This document shows positions 38,101 to 49,734 of a stretch of DNA of 64,000 bases, in pieces (position 1 is the first letter of the stretch; every line of letters starts with the position of its first letter). The translations under genes and the position numbers were made by a program. The DNA is from Bolinopsis microptera (lineage: Eukaryota; Ctenophora; Tentaculata; Lobata; Bolinopsidae), in contig NC_087077.1 in assembly GCF_026151205.1 (NCBI RefSeq), positions 2,604,001 to 2,668,000 of the forward strand. Reading direction: 5' to 3'. The notes beneath the pieces are model-generated. The model was not told the DNA's origin. It saw nothing but the letters and a program-made list of their open reading frames with translations, and made no database searches.

Positions 38101-41100
38101 CTCCTCCTGGGTCCTCCTCCTCCTCTTCATCCTCCACCTCTTCCTCCTCGGTCCTCAGTCCTCCTCCTCCTGGGTCCTCCTCCTCATCCTTCTCATCAGT
38201 CCTCCTCCTGAGTCCTCCTCCTGAGTCCTCCTCCTCTTCCTTCTGAGTCCTCCTCCTGAGTCCTCCTCCTCCTCCCTCTCAGTCATCCTCCTCAGTCATC
38301 CTCCTCAGCCATCCTCCCCAGCCATCCTCCTCAGCCATCCTCCTCAGTACTCCTCAGTCCTCCTCCTTCTCAGTCATCGTCAGTCCTCCTCCTCAGTCCT
38401 CTTCAGTCCTCCTCCTCCTCCTGGGCCCTCCTCCTCCTCCTGGGTCCTCCTGGGTCTTCCTGATCCTCCCCAGTCCTCTTCCTCCTCCCCTCCTTAGTCC
38501 TCCTCCTACTCCTCCTCCTCGTCCTCAGTCCTCCTCATCAGTCCTCAACAGTTCTCCTCCTCCCCAGTCCTCCTCCTCCTCCTGGGGCCTTTTCCTGGGT
38601 CCTCCTCCTGGGTCCTCCTCCTCCTGGGTCCTCCTTCTCCTCCTCCTCAGCTTCAGTCCTTCTCCTCCTCCTCCTCAGTCCTCTTCCTCCTCTTCCTCCT
38701 CCTCCTCCCTCTCAGTCATCCTCCTCAGCCATCCTTCTCAGCCATCCTCCTCAGTCCTCCTCCTTCTCAGTCCTCCTCCTGAGTCCTTCTCCTCCTCAGT
38801 CATCCTCCTCAGTTCTCCTCCTCCTCCTCCTAGGTCCTCCTTCTGGGTCCTCCTCCTCCTGGGTCTTCCTGATCCTTCTCCTCCCTCTCAGTCATCCTCC
38901 TCAGTCATCCCGCTCAGTCATCCTCCTCAGCCATCCTCCTCAGCCATCCTTCTCAGCCATCCTCCTCAGTACTCTTCAGTACTCTTCAGTACTCTTCAGT
39001 CCTCAAAATGTTTGTCCGCTAATGTCCACCAATGTCCGCTAATGTCCACCAATGTCCATCCAAGTCCGCCAATGTCCGTCCGGGTCCGCCAATGTCCGTC
39101 CGAGTCCGCCAATGTCCGTCCGAGTCCGCCAATGTCCGTCCGTGTCCGCCAATGTCCCAAAAAACACGTCCGTTGTCTCATAGAATCCAAAAAGGACAGG
39201 ACATAGGCGGACATAGACGGACATGACACCCCCCCCCCCCATTAAAAGACCCAAAATCGTAATAATGTTGTCGGTTACTTCTGTGAAATACCATGTTGTT
39301 TGATTACATTCTATCACCTGGAACTGAATGCGATGGTCAAACTTATCTATGTATTTAATTTTTATTGTACTACTGCCCTGAACAACTTATTCTATTGAAT
39401 ATGTTTATGACTCCATAGCTATAATATGACTGATTCATTGTAATTGTACTAGCGGTTGTTTTGTCAGGTTTTGAAGACACAGATTGAGCTTTACAACACA
39501 GGTGGTTCAGACCACCTCTCCATCTCGAGTGTGTTCAATAAAACATTTCCTGAACTTCTGGATAAAAGTGCAGTTGATGATGACACGCTGAAGGTGAGCA
39601 ATTCAAACTGTATCATCTGATCAGTTTACTTTTATTTAATTTTAAAGAATATTCTATTTGATCAATATTCAATTTAATGTCCCAAATTATTGAGCTCATG
39701 GTGAACAAAATTCTACAATTTTAAGTGTTTTCAGTCCAAACTGCTTCAGTCTCCTATTTTCCCTGAGATGTTCCCTGTCCTAACAATAACACGTAAACTG
39801 TAAACACCTCAGGCTTACTACCACACCTGCAAATCCCTGAAAAAAGAACAGAACGAGAAGCACTCCCTCCGCTGTACCCAACTCTACACACTGACCCTAG
39901 CTAACTCTCTAGTGGACGCTCCCTTCTGGCAGTGTTACAATCTGGACTTTAGAGGCAGGGTCTACCCTGTTGCTCCGCTTTTCAGCCAGATGTTAGGGGA
40001 TCCCGCCCGAGGTATGCTGACTTTTCACTGAAAAATGTGGTGTGTTATACATGATTATGATACAGATTACAGAGTTATTTACGTGTCAAATGCCTCTAAA
40101 TTCTGTCATGTGTAATATTACTGTGTTGTTAGCATATCAACTTTACAGGAATGCTGATGTTTGCAGAGGGGGCACCGTTAGGAGACAGTGGTCTAGCTTG
40201 GCTCAAAGTCCACTGTGCCACTAAATTCGGGGGCCTCGGCAAAGCCACATTTGAAGAAAAGGAACAATTCGCAGACGACAACATGGACAACATCATGAAG
40301 AGTGCGGACACACTGTGTTCCAACCGAGGGTGGTGGGCCCAGTCTTCTGAGGATCCCTGGCAATGCCTCGCCACTTGTATAGAGATAGCTGCCGCGCTGC
40401 GCAGTCCTGATCCTACCCAATATGTAACCAGTCTACCCGTACAGATGGATGGTAGTTGTAACGGTTTGCAGCACTATGCAGCGCTAGGGAGAGATTACGA
40501 GGGTGCTGTTAAAGTTTGTTTGGCTCCCTCTCCTAGAGCTAGGCCTGAGGATGTTTACCTCGCTGTGGTTAGTCGTCCGAATAAAAATATTATAGTAATT
40601 GTTGAAAATATTTCAGTAGTTAAGACTAAAATACTGGAGATCTATCACCAAGTTAAGCGTGATAGATCTCACCTACGATTTTTTTATCGCAGAAACAATC
40701 AAAATCCTTGGACGGACTTATAAGAGTGAATTATATTATTATGCAATGATTTAAAGTATCAACTATTTTCAGATAAATATAGTTCTAGAACGTCAAGAAG
40801 CCGATGTAGCTGATGGGAATGCTACAGCACGGAAACTAATAGGGATGATAGAGCGGAAGACACTCAAGCAAACTGTTATGACACAAGTGTACGGTGTAAC
40901 TCAATATGGAGCCCGGGCTCAGATAAAAGGTAAGGTAGCCTTTTTTTAAACGATTTTTGAAAATAAATAAAATTAGTAAAATGAAGGTTAACTTGTTTAG
41001 TTAGTCAGGCTTAATCTGGGTTAACATATTTAATTAATTGATAATACCTATAATGATACTGAAGTTTACAATTACTAACTCAAACCACCATCCCTCAGGA

Positions 41101-42352
41101 AGATTGCAAGACAAAGGAATGTCAGATGAGGATGCAATGGAATGTGCCTCATACCTGTCCGTCCTGACGTTTAATGCTGTAGGTCAGCTGTTCACACAGG
41201 CTCAGCAGATAAAAGCATGGTTAAACGGGTCAGCTTATAAAATAGCAGAGACTGGTAAACCCGTAAAATGGAGCACCCCTTTAGGTTAGTACATCAACAA
41301 CGAAAATTGTAAAGTATACCATCATGAGCCCCCAGTTTCTCTTTAATAGTTTATTATCCTTTTATTGTTGTGAACATTACAAGTACTTGACTCTTAGGAC
41401 TGTCATGACGTGTGCTAAATTAAACTAACAGTCAACTGAAGAATATAGACCAGTCCCCTTTAAACAGTTTGTTATCCGTATATCTTCGCACGACCAGTAC
41501 CTCACCAGTATTTCCCTCAGGACTGCCCTGTGTGCAGCCCTACACTAAAAACAAGCGGTACAACGTACAGACCCCTGTACAGGGAGTCAGTCTGCAGATG
41601 CCTTCGCCGGAGATGCCGGTTAACAAGCGGAAACAGAGCACTGCATTCCCGCCCAACTTCATACACTCACAGGTATTATTATAAAGGAGCCGAAATTGTA
41701 AGTTTGATGACGATTGACGAGCCAACAATATTAACATTTAAATCATCTTTATTCTCGTTGAACCTTGAGATGAAATCTATTTAAAATTATAAAGGTAAAA
41801 ACCCGATCAGACTATGACCTGAACGATACTCTCTCAATTGTTATCTCTCACAAACTCCCCTCCTTTAGGACTCTACACACATGATGATGACAGCTATAGA
41901 GTGTTACCACGCTGGAATACCTTTTGCGGCTGTGCACGACAGTTTCTGGACATTGCCGTGCCATGTGAACGAGATGAACAGTATTATTAGAGAACAGTTT
42001 ATCCTCATGTACTCTTTTGATGTAAGAACTAAGAAGTTTGTAGGAATTATATTTCTTTGATTCAAGATTAATTTTGATATTTTCCAAGACGAAATGATGA
42101 ATGATCTGCCTAAACTGCTGCACACCATCCACATTCCACAATCCACAGCTACAGTCAAAACTTTACTCGGTTTTTAAGAACAATAATGCTACAGAATTGT
42201 TCATTTATAATTATATCGCTATCTTACAGGTGCTGAAGCAGCTAAAAGAGTCATTTGAAGCGTACAACCCGGAAGTTAAGTTTGGGGACTTGCCTAGTTC
42301 GGGGGAGCTGGATATAGACTGTGTCAGAGACTCGTCCTACTTTTTCAGTTGA
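32138..42352 (+). CDS. POLRMT: Mitochondrial DNA-directed RNA polymerase
   Basis: Fourteen exons: 32138-33280, 33389-33523, 33684-33841, 34037-34171, 34552-34674, 34885-35014, 39468-39593, 39813-40011, 40149-40567, 40773-40929, 41099-41284, 41521-41672, 41869-42021, 42230-42352. Phases match throughout, giving 1112 residues against about 1230 in human. The start is rich in Arg and poor in acids, as for a mitochondrial presequence. The N-terminal domain fills exon 1. The polymerase core shows PMLCPPKPW, FRGRVYP, palm motif A PVQMDGSCNGLQHYAALGRD, the O-helix region RKTLKQTVMTQVYGVTQYGA, motif C AVHDSFW, and the family C-terminus SSYFFS. This T7-like single-subunit enzyme transcribes mitochondrial DNA. 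Intron 6 carries a 4.2 kb repeat element. The last 48 bp of coding sequence, stop included, are the unit of the satellite that follows. Confidence 0.96.
35040..39240. mobile_element. 4.2 kb terminal-inverted-repeat element swollen by tandem repeats, in POLRMT intron 6
   Basis: The left end is a G tract then TGTCACGTCCGTCTATGTCC. The right end is its inverse (GGACATAGACGGACATGACA) then a C tract, with one mismatch in about 26 bp. ATTAAA flanks both sides (35034-35039, 39241-39246), consistent with a target-site duplication. The block TCATAGAATCCAAAAAGGAC lies just inside both ends in the same orientation. This suggests an ancestral element of only about 100 bp whose centre expanded. No transposase frame. 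Confidence 0.8.
35100..39170. repeat. Nested satellite: GGACATAGGC decamers, GGACAAAAA units and CT-rich CCTCCTCAGT tract
   Basis: About 10-bp GGACATAGGC/GGACATAGAC units frame a 3.6 kb CTCCTCCTCAGTCCTC polypyrimidine tract. A higher-order unit (GGACATTAATGGACACC through GTCCGTTCGGTACCC and ACGGACAAAA) recurs at about 35210, 36180 and 37350, so the period is about 1.0-1.2 kb. Near 39012-39160 the decamers appear in inverse orientation (AATGTCCGCC). Confidence 0.92.
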
Positions 42353-45300
42353 GAGCTGGATATAGACTGTGTCAGAGACTCGTCCTACTTTTTCAGTTGA
42401 GAGCTGGATATAGACTGTGTCAGAGACTCGTCCTACTTTTCAGTTGAGAGCTGGATATAGACTGTGTCAGAGACTCGTCCTACTTTTTCAGTTGAGAGCT
42501 GGATATAGACTGTGTCAGAGACTCGTCCTACTTTTTCAGTTGAGAGCTGGATATAGACTGTGTCAGAGACTCGTCCTACTTTTTCAGTTGAGAGCTGGAT
42601 ATAGACTGTGTCAGAGACTCGTCCTACTTTTTCAGTTGAGAGCTGGATATAGACTGTGTCAGAGACTCGTCCTACTTTTTCAGTTGAGAGCTGGATATAG
42701 ACTGTGTCAGAGACTCGTCCTACTTTTTCAGTTGAGAGCTGGATATAGACTGTGTCAGAGACTCGTCCTACTTTTTCAGTTGAGAGCTGGATATAGACTG
42801 TGTCAGAGACTCGTCCTACTTTTTCAGTTGAGAGCTGGATATAGACTGTGTCAGAGACTCGTCCTACTTTTTCAGTTGAGAGCTGGATATAGACTGTGTC
42901 AGAGACTCGTCCTACTTTTTCAGTTGAGAGCTGGATATAGACTGTGTCAGAGACTCGTCCTACTTTTTCAGTTGAGAGCTGGATATAGACTGTGTCAGAG
43001 ACTCGTCCTACTTTTTCAGTTGAGAGCTGGATATAGACTGTGTCAGAGACTCGTCCTACTTTTTCAGTTGAGAGCTGGATATAGACTGTGTCAGAGACTC
43101 GTCCTACTTTTTCAGTTGAGAGCTGGATATAGACTGTGTCAGAGACTCGTCCTACTTTTTCAGTTGAGAGCTGGATATAGACTGTGTCAGAGACTCGTCC
43201 TACTTTTTCAGTTGAGAGCTGGATATAGACTGTGTCAGAGACTCGTCCTACTTTTTCAGTTGAGAGCTGGATATAGACTGTGTCAGAGACTCGTCCTACT
43301 TTTTCAGTTGAGAGCTGGATATAGACTGTGTCAGAGACTCGTCCTACTTTTTCAGTTGAGGGCTGGATATAGACTGTGTCAGAGACTCGTCCTACTTTTT
43401 CAGTTGAGAGCTGGATATAGACTGTGTCAGAGACTCGTCCTACTTTTTCAGTTGAGAGCTGGATATAGACTGTGTCAGAGACTCGTCCTACTTTTTCAGT
43501 TGAGAGCTGGATATAGACTGTGTCAGAGACTCGTCCTACTTTTTCAGTTGAGAGCTGGATATAGACGGTGTCAGAGACTCGTCCTACTTTTTCAGTTGAG
43601 AGCTGGATATAGACTGTGTCAGAGACTCGTCCTACTTTTTCAGTTGAGAGCTGGATATAGACTGTGTCAGAGACTCGTCCTACTTTTTCAGTTGAGAGCT
43701 GGATATAGACTGTGTCAGAGACTCGTCCTACTTTTTCAGTTGAGAGCTGGATATAGACTGTGTCAGAGACTCGTCCTACTTTTTCAGTTGAGAGCTGGAT
43801 ATAGACTGTGTCAGAGACTCGTCCTACTTTTTCAGTTGAGAGCTGATATAGACTGTGTCAGAGACTCGTCCTACTTTTTCAGTTGAGAGCTGGATATAGA
43901 CTGTGTCAGAGACTCGTCCTACTTTTTCAGTTGAGAGCTGGATATAGACTGTGTCAGAGACTCGTCCTACTTTTTCAGTTGAGAGCTGGATATAGACTGT
44001 GTCAGAGACTCGTCCTACTTTTTCAGTTGAGAGCTGATATAGACTGTGTCAGAGACTCGTCCTACTTTTTCAGTTGAGAGCTGGATATAGACTGTGTCAG
44101 AGACTCGTCCTACTTTTTCAGTTGAGAGCTGGATATAGACTGTGTCAGAGACTCGTCCTACTTTTTCAGTTGAGAGCTGGATATAGACTGTGTCAGAGAC
44201 TCGTCCTACTTTTTCAGTTGAGAGCTGGATATAGACTGTGTCAGAGACTCGTCCTACTTTTTCAGTTGAGAGCTGGATATAGACTGTGTCAGAGACTCGT
44301 CCTACTTTTTCAGTTGAGAGCTGGATATAGACTGTGTCAGAGACTCGTCCTACTTTTTCAGTTGAGAGCTGGATATAGACTGTGTCAGAGACTCGTCCTA
44401 CTTTTTCAGTTGAGAGCTGGATATAGACTGTGTCAGAGACTCGTCCTACTTTTTCAGTTGAGAGCTGGATATAGACTGTGTCAGAGACTCGTCCTACTTT
44501 TTCAGTTGAGAGCTGGATATAGACTGTGTCAGAGACTCGTCCTACTTTTTCAGTTGAGAGCTGGATATAGACTGTGTCAGAGACTCGTCCTACTTTTTCA
44601 GTTGAGAGCTGGATATAGACTGTGTCAGAGACTCGTCCTACTTTTTCAGTTGAGAGCTGGATATAGACTGTGTCAGAGACTCGTCCTACTTTTTCAGTTG
44701 AGAGCTGGATATAGACTGTGTCAGAGACTCGTCCTACTTTTTCAGTTGAGAGCTGGATATAGACTGTGTCAGAGACTCGTCCTACTTTTTCAGTTGAGAG
44801 CTGGATATAGACTGTGTCAGAGACTCGTCCTACTTTTTCAGTTGAGAGCTGGATATAGACTGTGTCAGAGACTCGTCCTACTTTTTCAGTTGAGAGCTGG
44901 ATATAGACTGTGTCAGAGACTCGTCCTACTTTTTCAGTTGAGAGCTGGATATAGACTGTGTCAGAGACTCGTCCTACTTTTTCAGTTGAGAGCTGGATAT
45001 AGACTGTGTCAGAGACTCGTCCTACTTTTTCAGTTGAGAGCTGGATATAGACTGTGTCAGAGACTCGTCCTACTTTTTCAGTTGAGAGCTGGATATAGAC
45101 TGTGTCAGAGACTCGTCCTACTTTTTCAGTTGAGAGCTGGATATAGACTGTGTCAGAGACTCGTCCTACTTTTTCAGTTGAGAGCTGGATATAGACTGTG
45201 TCAGAGACTCGTCCTACTTTTTCAGTTGAGAGCTGGATATAGACTGTGTCAGAGACTCGTCCTACTTTTTCAGTTGAGAGCTGGATATAGACTGTGTCAG

Positions 45301-48300
45301 AGACTCGTCCTACTTTTTCAGTTGAGAGCTGGATATAGACTGTGTCAGAGACTCGTCCTACTTTTTCAGTTGAGAGCTGGATATAGACTGTGTCAGAGAC
45401 TCGTCCTACTTTTTCAGTTGAGAGCTGGATATAGACTGTGTCAGAGACTCGTCCTACTTTTTCAGTTGAGAGCTGGATATAGACTGTGTCAGAGACTCGT
45501 CCTACTTTTTCAGTTGAGAGCTGGATATAGACTGTGTCAGAGACTCGTCCTACTTTTTCAGTTGAGAGCTGGATATAGACTGTGTCAGAGACTCGTCCTA
45601 CTTTTTCAGTTGAGAGCTGGATATAGACTGTGTCAGAGACTCGTCCTACTTTTTCAGTTGAGAGCTGGATATAGACTGTGTCAGAGACTCGTCCTACTTT
45701 TTCAGTTGAGAGCTGGATATAGACTGTGTCAGAGACTCGTCCTACTTTTTCAGTTGAGAGCTGGATATAGACTGTGTCAGAGACTCGTCCTACTTTTTCA
45801 GTTGAGAGCTGGATATAGACTGTGTCAGAGACTCGTCCTACTTTTTCAGTTGAGAGCTGGATATAGACTGTGTCAGAGACTCGTCCTACTTTTTCAGTTG
45901 AGAGCTGGATATAGACTGTGTCAGAGACTCGTCCTACTTTTTTCAGTTGAGAGCTGGATATAGACTGTGTCAGAGACTCGTCCTACTTTTTCAGTTGAGA
46001 GCTGGATATAGACTGTGTCAGAGACTCGTCCTACTTTTTCAGTTGAGAGATAAGAACTGTGTCCAGAGACTCGTCTACTTTTTCAGTTGAGAGCTGGATA
46101 TAGACTGTGTCAGAGACTCGTCCTACTTTTTCAGTTGAGAGCTGGATATAGACTGTGTCAGAGACTCGTCCTACTTTTTCAGTTGAGAGCTGGATATAGA
46201 CTGTGTCAGAGACTCGTCCTACTTTTTCAGTTGAGAGCTGGATATAGACTGTGTCAGAGACTCGTCCTACTTTTTCAGTTGAGAGCTGGATATAGACTGT
46301 GTCAGAGACTCGTCCTACTTTTTCAGTTGAGAGCTGGATATAGACTGTGTCAGAGACTCGTCCTACTTTTTCAGTTGAGAGCTGGATATAGACTGTGTCA
46401 GAGACTCGTCCTACTTTTTCAGTTGAGAGCTGGATATAGACTGTGTCAGAGACTCGTCCTACTTTTTCAGTTGAGAGCTGGATATAGACTGTGTCAGAGA
46501 CTCGTCCTACTTTTTCAGTTGAGAGCTGGATATAGACTGTGTCAGAGACTCGTCCTACTTTTTCAGTTGAGAGCTGGATATAGACTGTGTCAGAGACTCG
46601 TCCTACTTTTTCAGTTGAGAGCTGGATATAGACTGTGTCAGAGACTCGTCCTACTTTTTCAGTTGAGAGCTGGATATAGACTGTGTCAGAGACTCGTCCT
46701 ACTTTTTCAGTTGAGAGCTGGATATAGACTGTGTCAGAGACTCGTCCTACTTTTTCAGTTGAGAGCTGGATATAGACTGTGTCAGAGACTCGTCCTACTT
46801 TTTCAGTTGAGAGCTGGATATAGACTGTGTCAGAGACTCGTCCTACTTTTTCAGTTGAGAGCTGGATATAGACTGTGTCAGAGACTCGTCCTACTTTTTC
46901 AGTTGAGAGCTGGATATAGACTGTGTCAGAGACTCGTCCTACTTTTTCAGTTGAGAGCTGGATATAGACTGTGTCAGAGACTCGTCCTACTTTTTCAGTT
47001 GAGAGCTGGATATAGACTGTGTCAGAGACTCGTCCTACTTTTCAGTTGAGAGCTGGATATAGACTGTGTCAGAGACTCGTCCTACTTTTTCAGTTGAGAG
47101 CTGGATATAGACTGTGTCAGAGACTCGTCCTACTTTTTCAGTTGAGAGCTGGATATAGACTGTGTCAGAGACTCGTCCTACTTTTTCAGTTGAGAGCTGG
47201 ATATAGACTGTGTCAGAGACTCGTCCTACTTTTTCAGTTGAGAGCTGGATATAGACTGTGTCAGAGACTCGTCTACTTTTTCAGTTGAGAGCTGGATATA
47301 GACTGTGTCAGAGACTCGTCCTACTTTTTCAGTTGAGAGCTGGATATAGACTGTGTCAGAGACTCGTCCTACTTTTTCAGTTGAGAGCTGGATATAGACT
47401 GTGTCAGAGACTCGTCCTACTTTTTCAGTTGAGAGCTGGATATAGACTGTGTCAGAGACTCGTCCTACTTTTTCAGTTGAGAGCTGGATATAGACTGTGT
47501 CAGAGACTCGTCCTACTTTTTCAGTTGAGAGCTGGATATAGACTGTGTCAGAGACTCGTCCTACTTTTTCAGTTGAGAGCTGGATATAGACTGTGTCAGA
47601 GACTCGTCCTACTTTTTCAGTTGAGAGCTGGATATAGACTGTGTCAGAGACTCGTCCTACTTTTTCAGTTGAGAGCTGGATATAGACTGTGTCAGAGACT
47701 CGTCCTACTTTTTCAGTTGAGAGCTGGATATAGACTGTGTCAGAGACTCGTCCTACTTTTTCAGTTGAGAGCTGGATATAGACTGTGTCAGAGACTCGTC
47801 CTACTTTTTCAGTTGAGAGCTGGATATAGACTGTGTCAGAGACTCGTCCTACTTTTTCAGTTGAGAGCTGGATATAGACTGTGTCAGAGACTCGTCCTAC
47901 TTTTTCAGTTGAGAGCTGGATATAGACTGTGTCAGAGACTCGTCCTACTTTTTCAGTTGAGAGCTGGATATAGACTGTGTCAGAGACTCGTCCTACTTTT
48001 TCAGTTGAGAGCTGGATATAGACTGTGTCAGAGACTCGTCCTACTTTTTCAGTTGAGAGCTGGATATAGACTGTGTCAGAGACTCGTCCTACTTTTTCAG
48101 TTGAGAGCTGGATATAGACTGTGTCAGAGACTCGTCCTACTTTTTCAGTTGAGAGCTGGATATAGACTGTGTCAGAGACTCGTCCTACTTTTTCAGTTGA
48201 GAGCTGGATATAGACTGTGTCAGAGACTCGTCCTACTTTTTCAGTTGAGAGCTGGATATAGACTGTGTCAGAGACTCGTCCTACTTTTTCAGTTGAGAGC

Positions 48301-48792
48301 TGGATATAGACTGTGTCAGAGACTCGTCCTACTTTTTCAGTTGAGAGCTGGATATAGACTGTGTCAGAGACTCGTCCTACTTTTTCAGTTGAGAGCTGGA
48401 TATAGACTGTGTCAGAGACTCGTCCTACTTTTTCAGTTGAGAGCTGGATATAGACTGTGTCAGAGACTCGTCCTACTTTTTCAGTTGAGAGCTGGATATA
48501 GACTGTGTCAGAGACTCGTCCTACTTTTTCAGTTGAGAGCTGGATATAGACTGTGTCAGAGACTCGTCCTACTTTTTCAGTTGAGAGCTGGATATAGACT
48601 GTGTCAGAGACTCGTCCTACTTTTTCAGTTGAGAGCTGGATATAGACTGTGTCAGAGACTCGTCCTACTTTTTCAGTTGAGAGCTGGATATAGACTGTGT
48701 CAGAGACTCGTCCTACTTTTTCAGTTGAGAGCTGGATATAGACTGTGTCAGAGACTCGTCCTACTTTTTCAGTTGAGAGCTGGATATAGACT
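42305..48792 (+). repeat. 48-bp minisatellite, about 135 copies of the POLRMT C-terminal coding end
   Basis: Each unit is 16 codons reading ELDIDCVRDSSYFFS plus TGA in the POLRMT frame. The first unit is the true end of the gene. Copies are almost identical. Rare indels occur (for example one T lost near 42437, one G lost near 43843 and 44034, one T gained near 45945, a damaged copy near 46050-46078). Each unit also contains CTACTTTTTCAG, a good-looking 3' splice acceptor. The open frames of up to 629 codons in another phase (repeat LRAGYRLCQRLVLLFQ) are a consequence of the 48-bp period and are not genes. Confidence 0.97.
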
Positions 48793-49650
48793 GGTCAAGA
48801 TCTCCACTTTTTTTTGTTTGGGCTGGGAAAGACTGTGTCAAGGGCCTTCCATTTTTCAGTTGAGGTAATCTTTCAGGAATTTATTTTTCATTTAGGTGGA
48901 ATGAGTTAAAATTTTTTTTTTTTAACGGGTATTTTTCCCGAACTTTTTTTTTCATTGAATTTATTTTACTTTTTCAGAGATGTTACTTTTTCATTAACTA
49001 TATAAAATTTTAAAAAACCGCCCTATTTTTCCAATTAACTGGAATAACTTGTCAAGACCCCTACTTTTTCATTGAAATGATATGAACCGGGACTCGTCCA
49101 AAATTTTAGTTTGGAGCGGTTTAGACGGGGAAAGGGCTTTAAATTTCCCGTTGAACGGATATAGACTTTCGGGGGGCCTACTTTTTTCAGTTGGGCTGGA
49201 TATAAAATTGTAGAAAATCTTTTTTTTAGTTTAAGTGGTTGACTGGGTCAAACCTTTCCACTTTTTTCAGTTAAAACTGGGATATAGATTTTCAGAGATC
49301 TTCCACTTTTTCAGTTAAGGGATAAAGTGTGTCAGGACTGTCAACTTTTTCAAGATATATAGACTGTGTCAAAAAACCCGTCCTACTTTTTCATTAAGTG
49401 GTAAAGAATGTGTAGAAACCGCCTACTTTTTATTGAGCTGGAAAAAAAAAAAATTGCAGAGAAACCCCTCCTAAAATTTTCTTTTAGATGGAAGAATGGC
49501 AGGACCGCCACTTTTTCAGTGAGAGCTGGTTAGAAGGAAAAGGGGTGTCCTACTTTTCTTAGACTGGGGGTTAAGCGGTAGGCTCTCCTAAAATTTTTTT
49601 GTTGTAACGATATAGAAATGGTCAGGGGCTCGTCTTTTTTCATACCACAA
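48793..49650 (+). repeat. Badly degraded or poorly sequenced tail of the 48-bp satellite
   Basis: Recognisable pieces (ACTTTTTCAGTT, ATATAGACTGTGTC) recur at roughly unit spacing, with many homopolymer expansions and indels. The change from near-perfect to highly degraded copies is abrupt at about 48793. AATAAA at about 49649 directly after the tract is a candidate POLRMT poly(A) signal. Confidence 0.75.
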
Positions 49651-49734
49651 TAAATTTAACATCTTGTATTTCAATTTTGAAAAATGTAATGTATTGAGAG
49701 CGGACTTAAACAAGAATATCAGAATAGTTTTAGA

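Noticed and set aside
38996-39317. Open frames in both strands at the end of the CT-rich tract
   Set aside because: Decamer repeat artefacts of the inverted-repeat element.
42417-48868. Series of open frames up to 629 codons with repeated LRAGYRLCQRLVLLFQ
   Set aside because: Out-of-frame reading of the 48-bp satellite; the period is divisible by three, so one stop-free frame persists. No initiation context or independent support.
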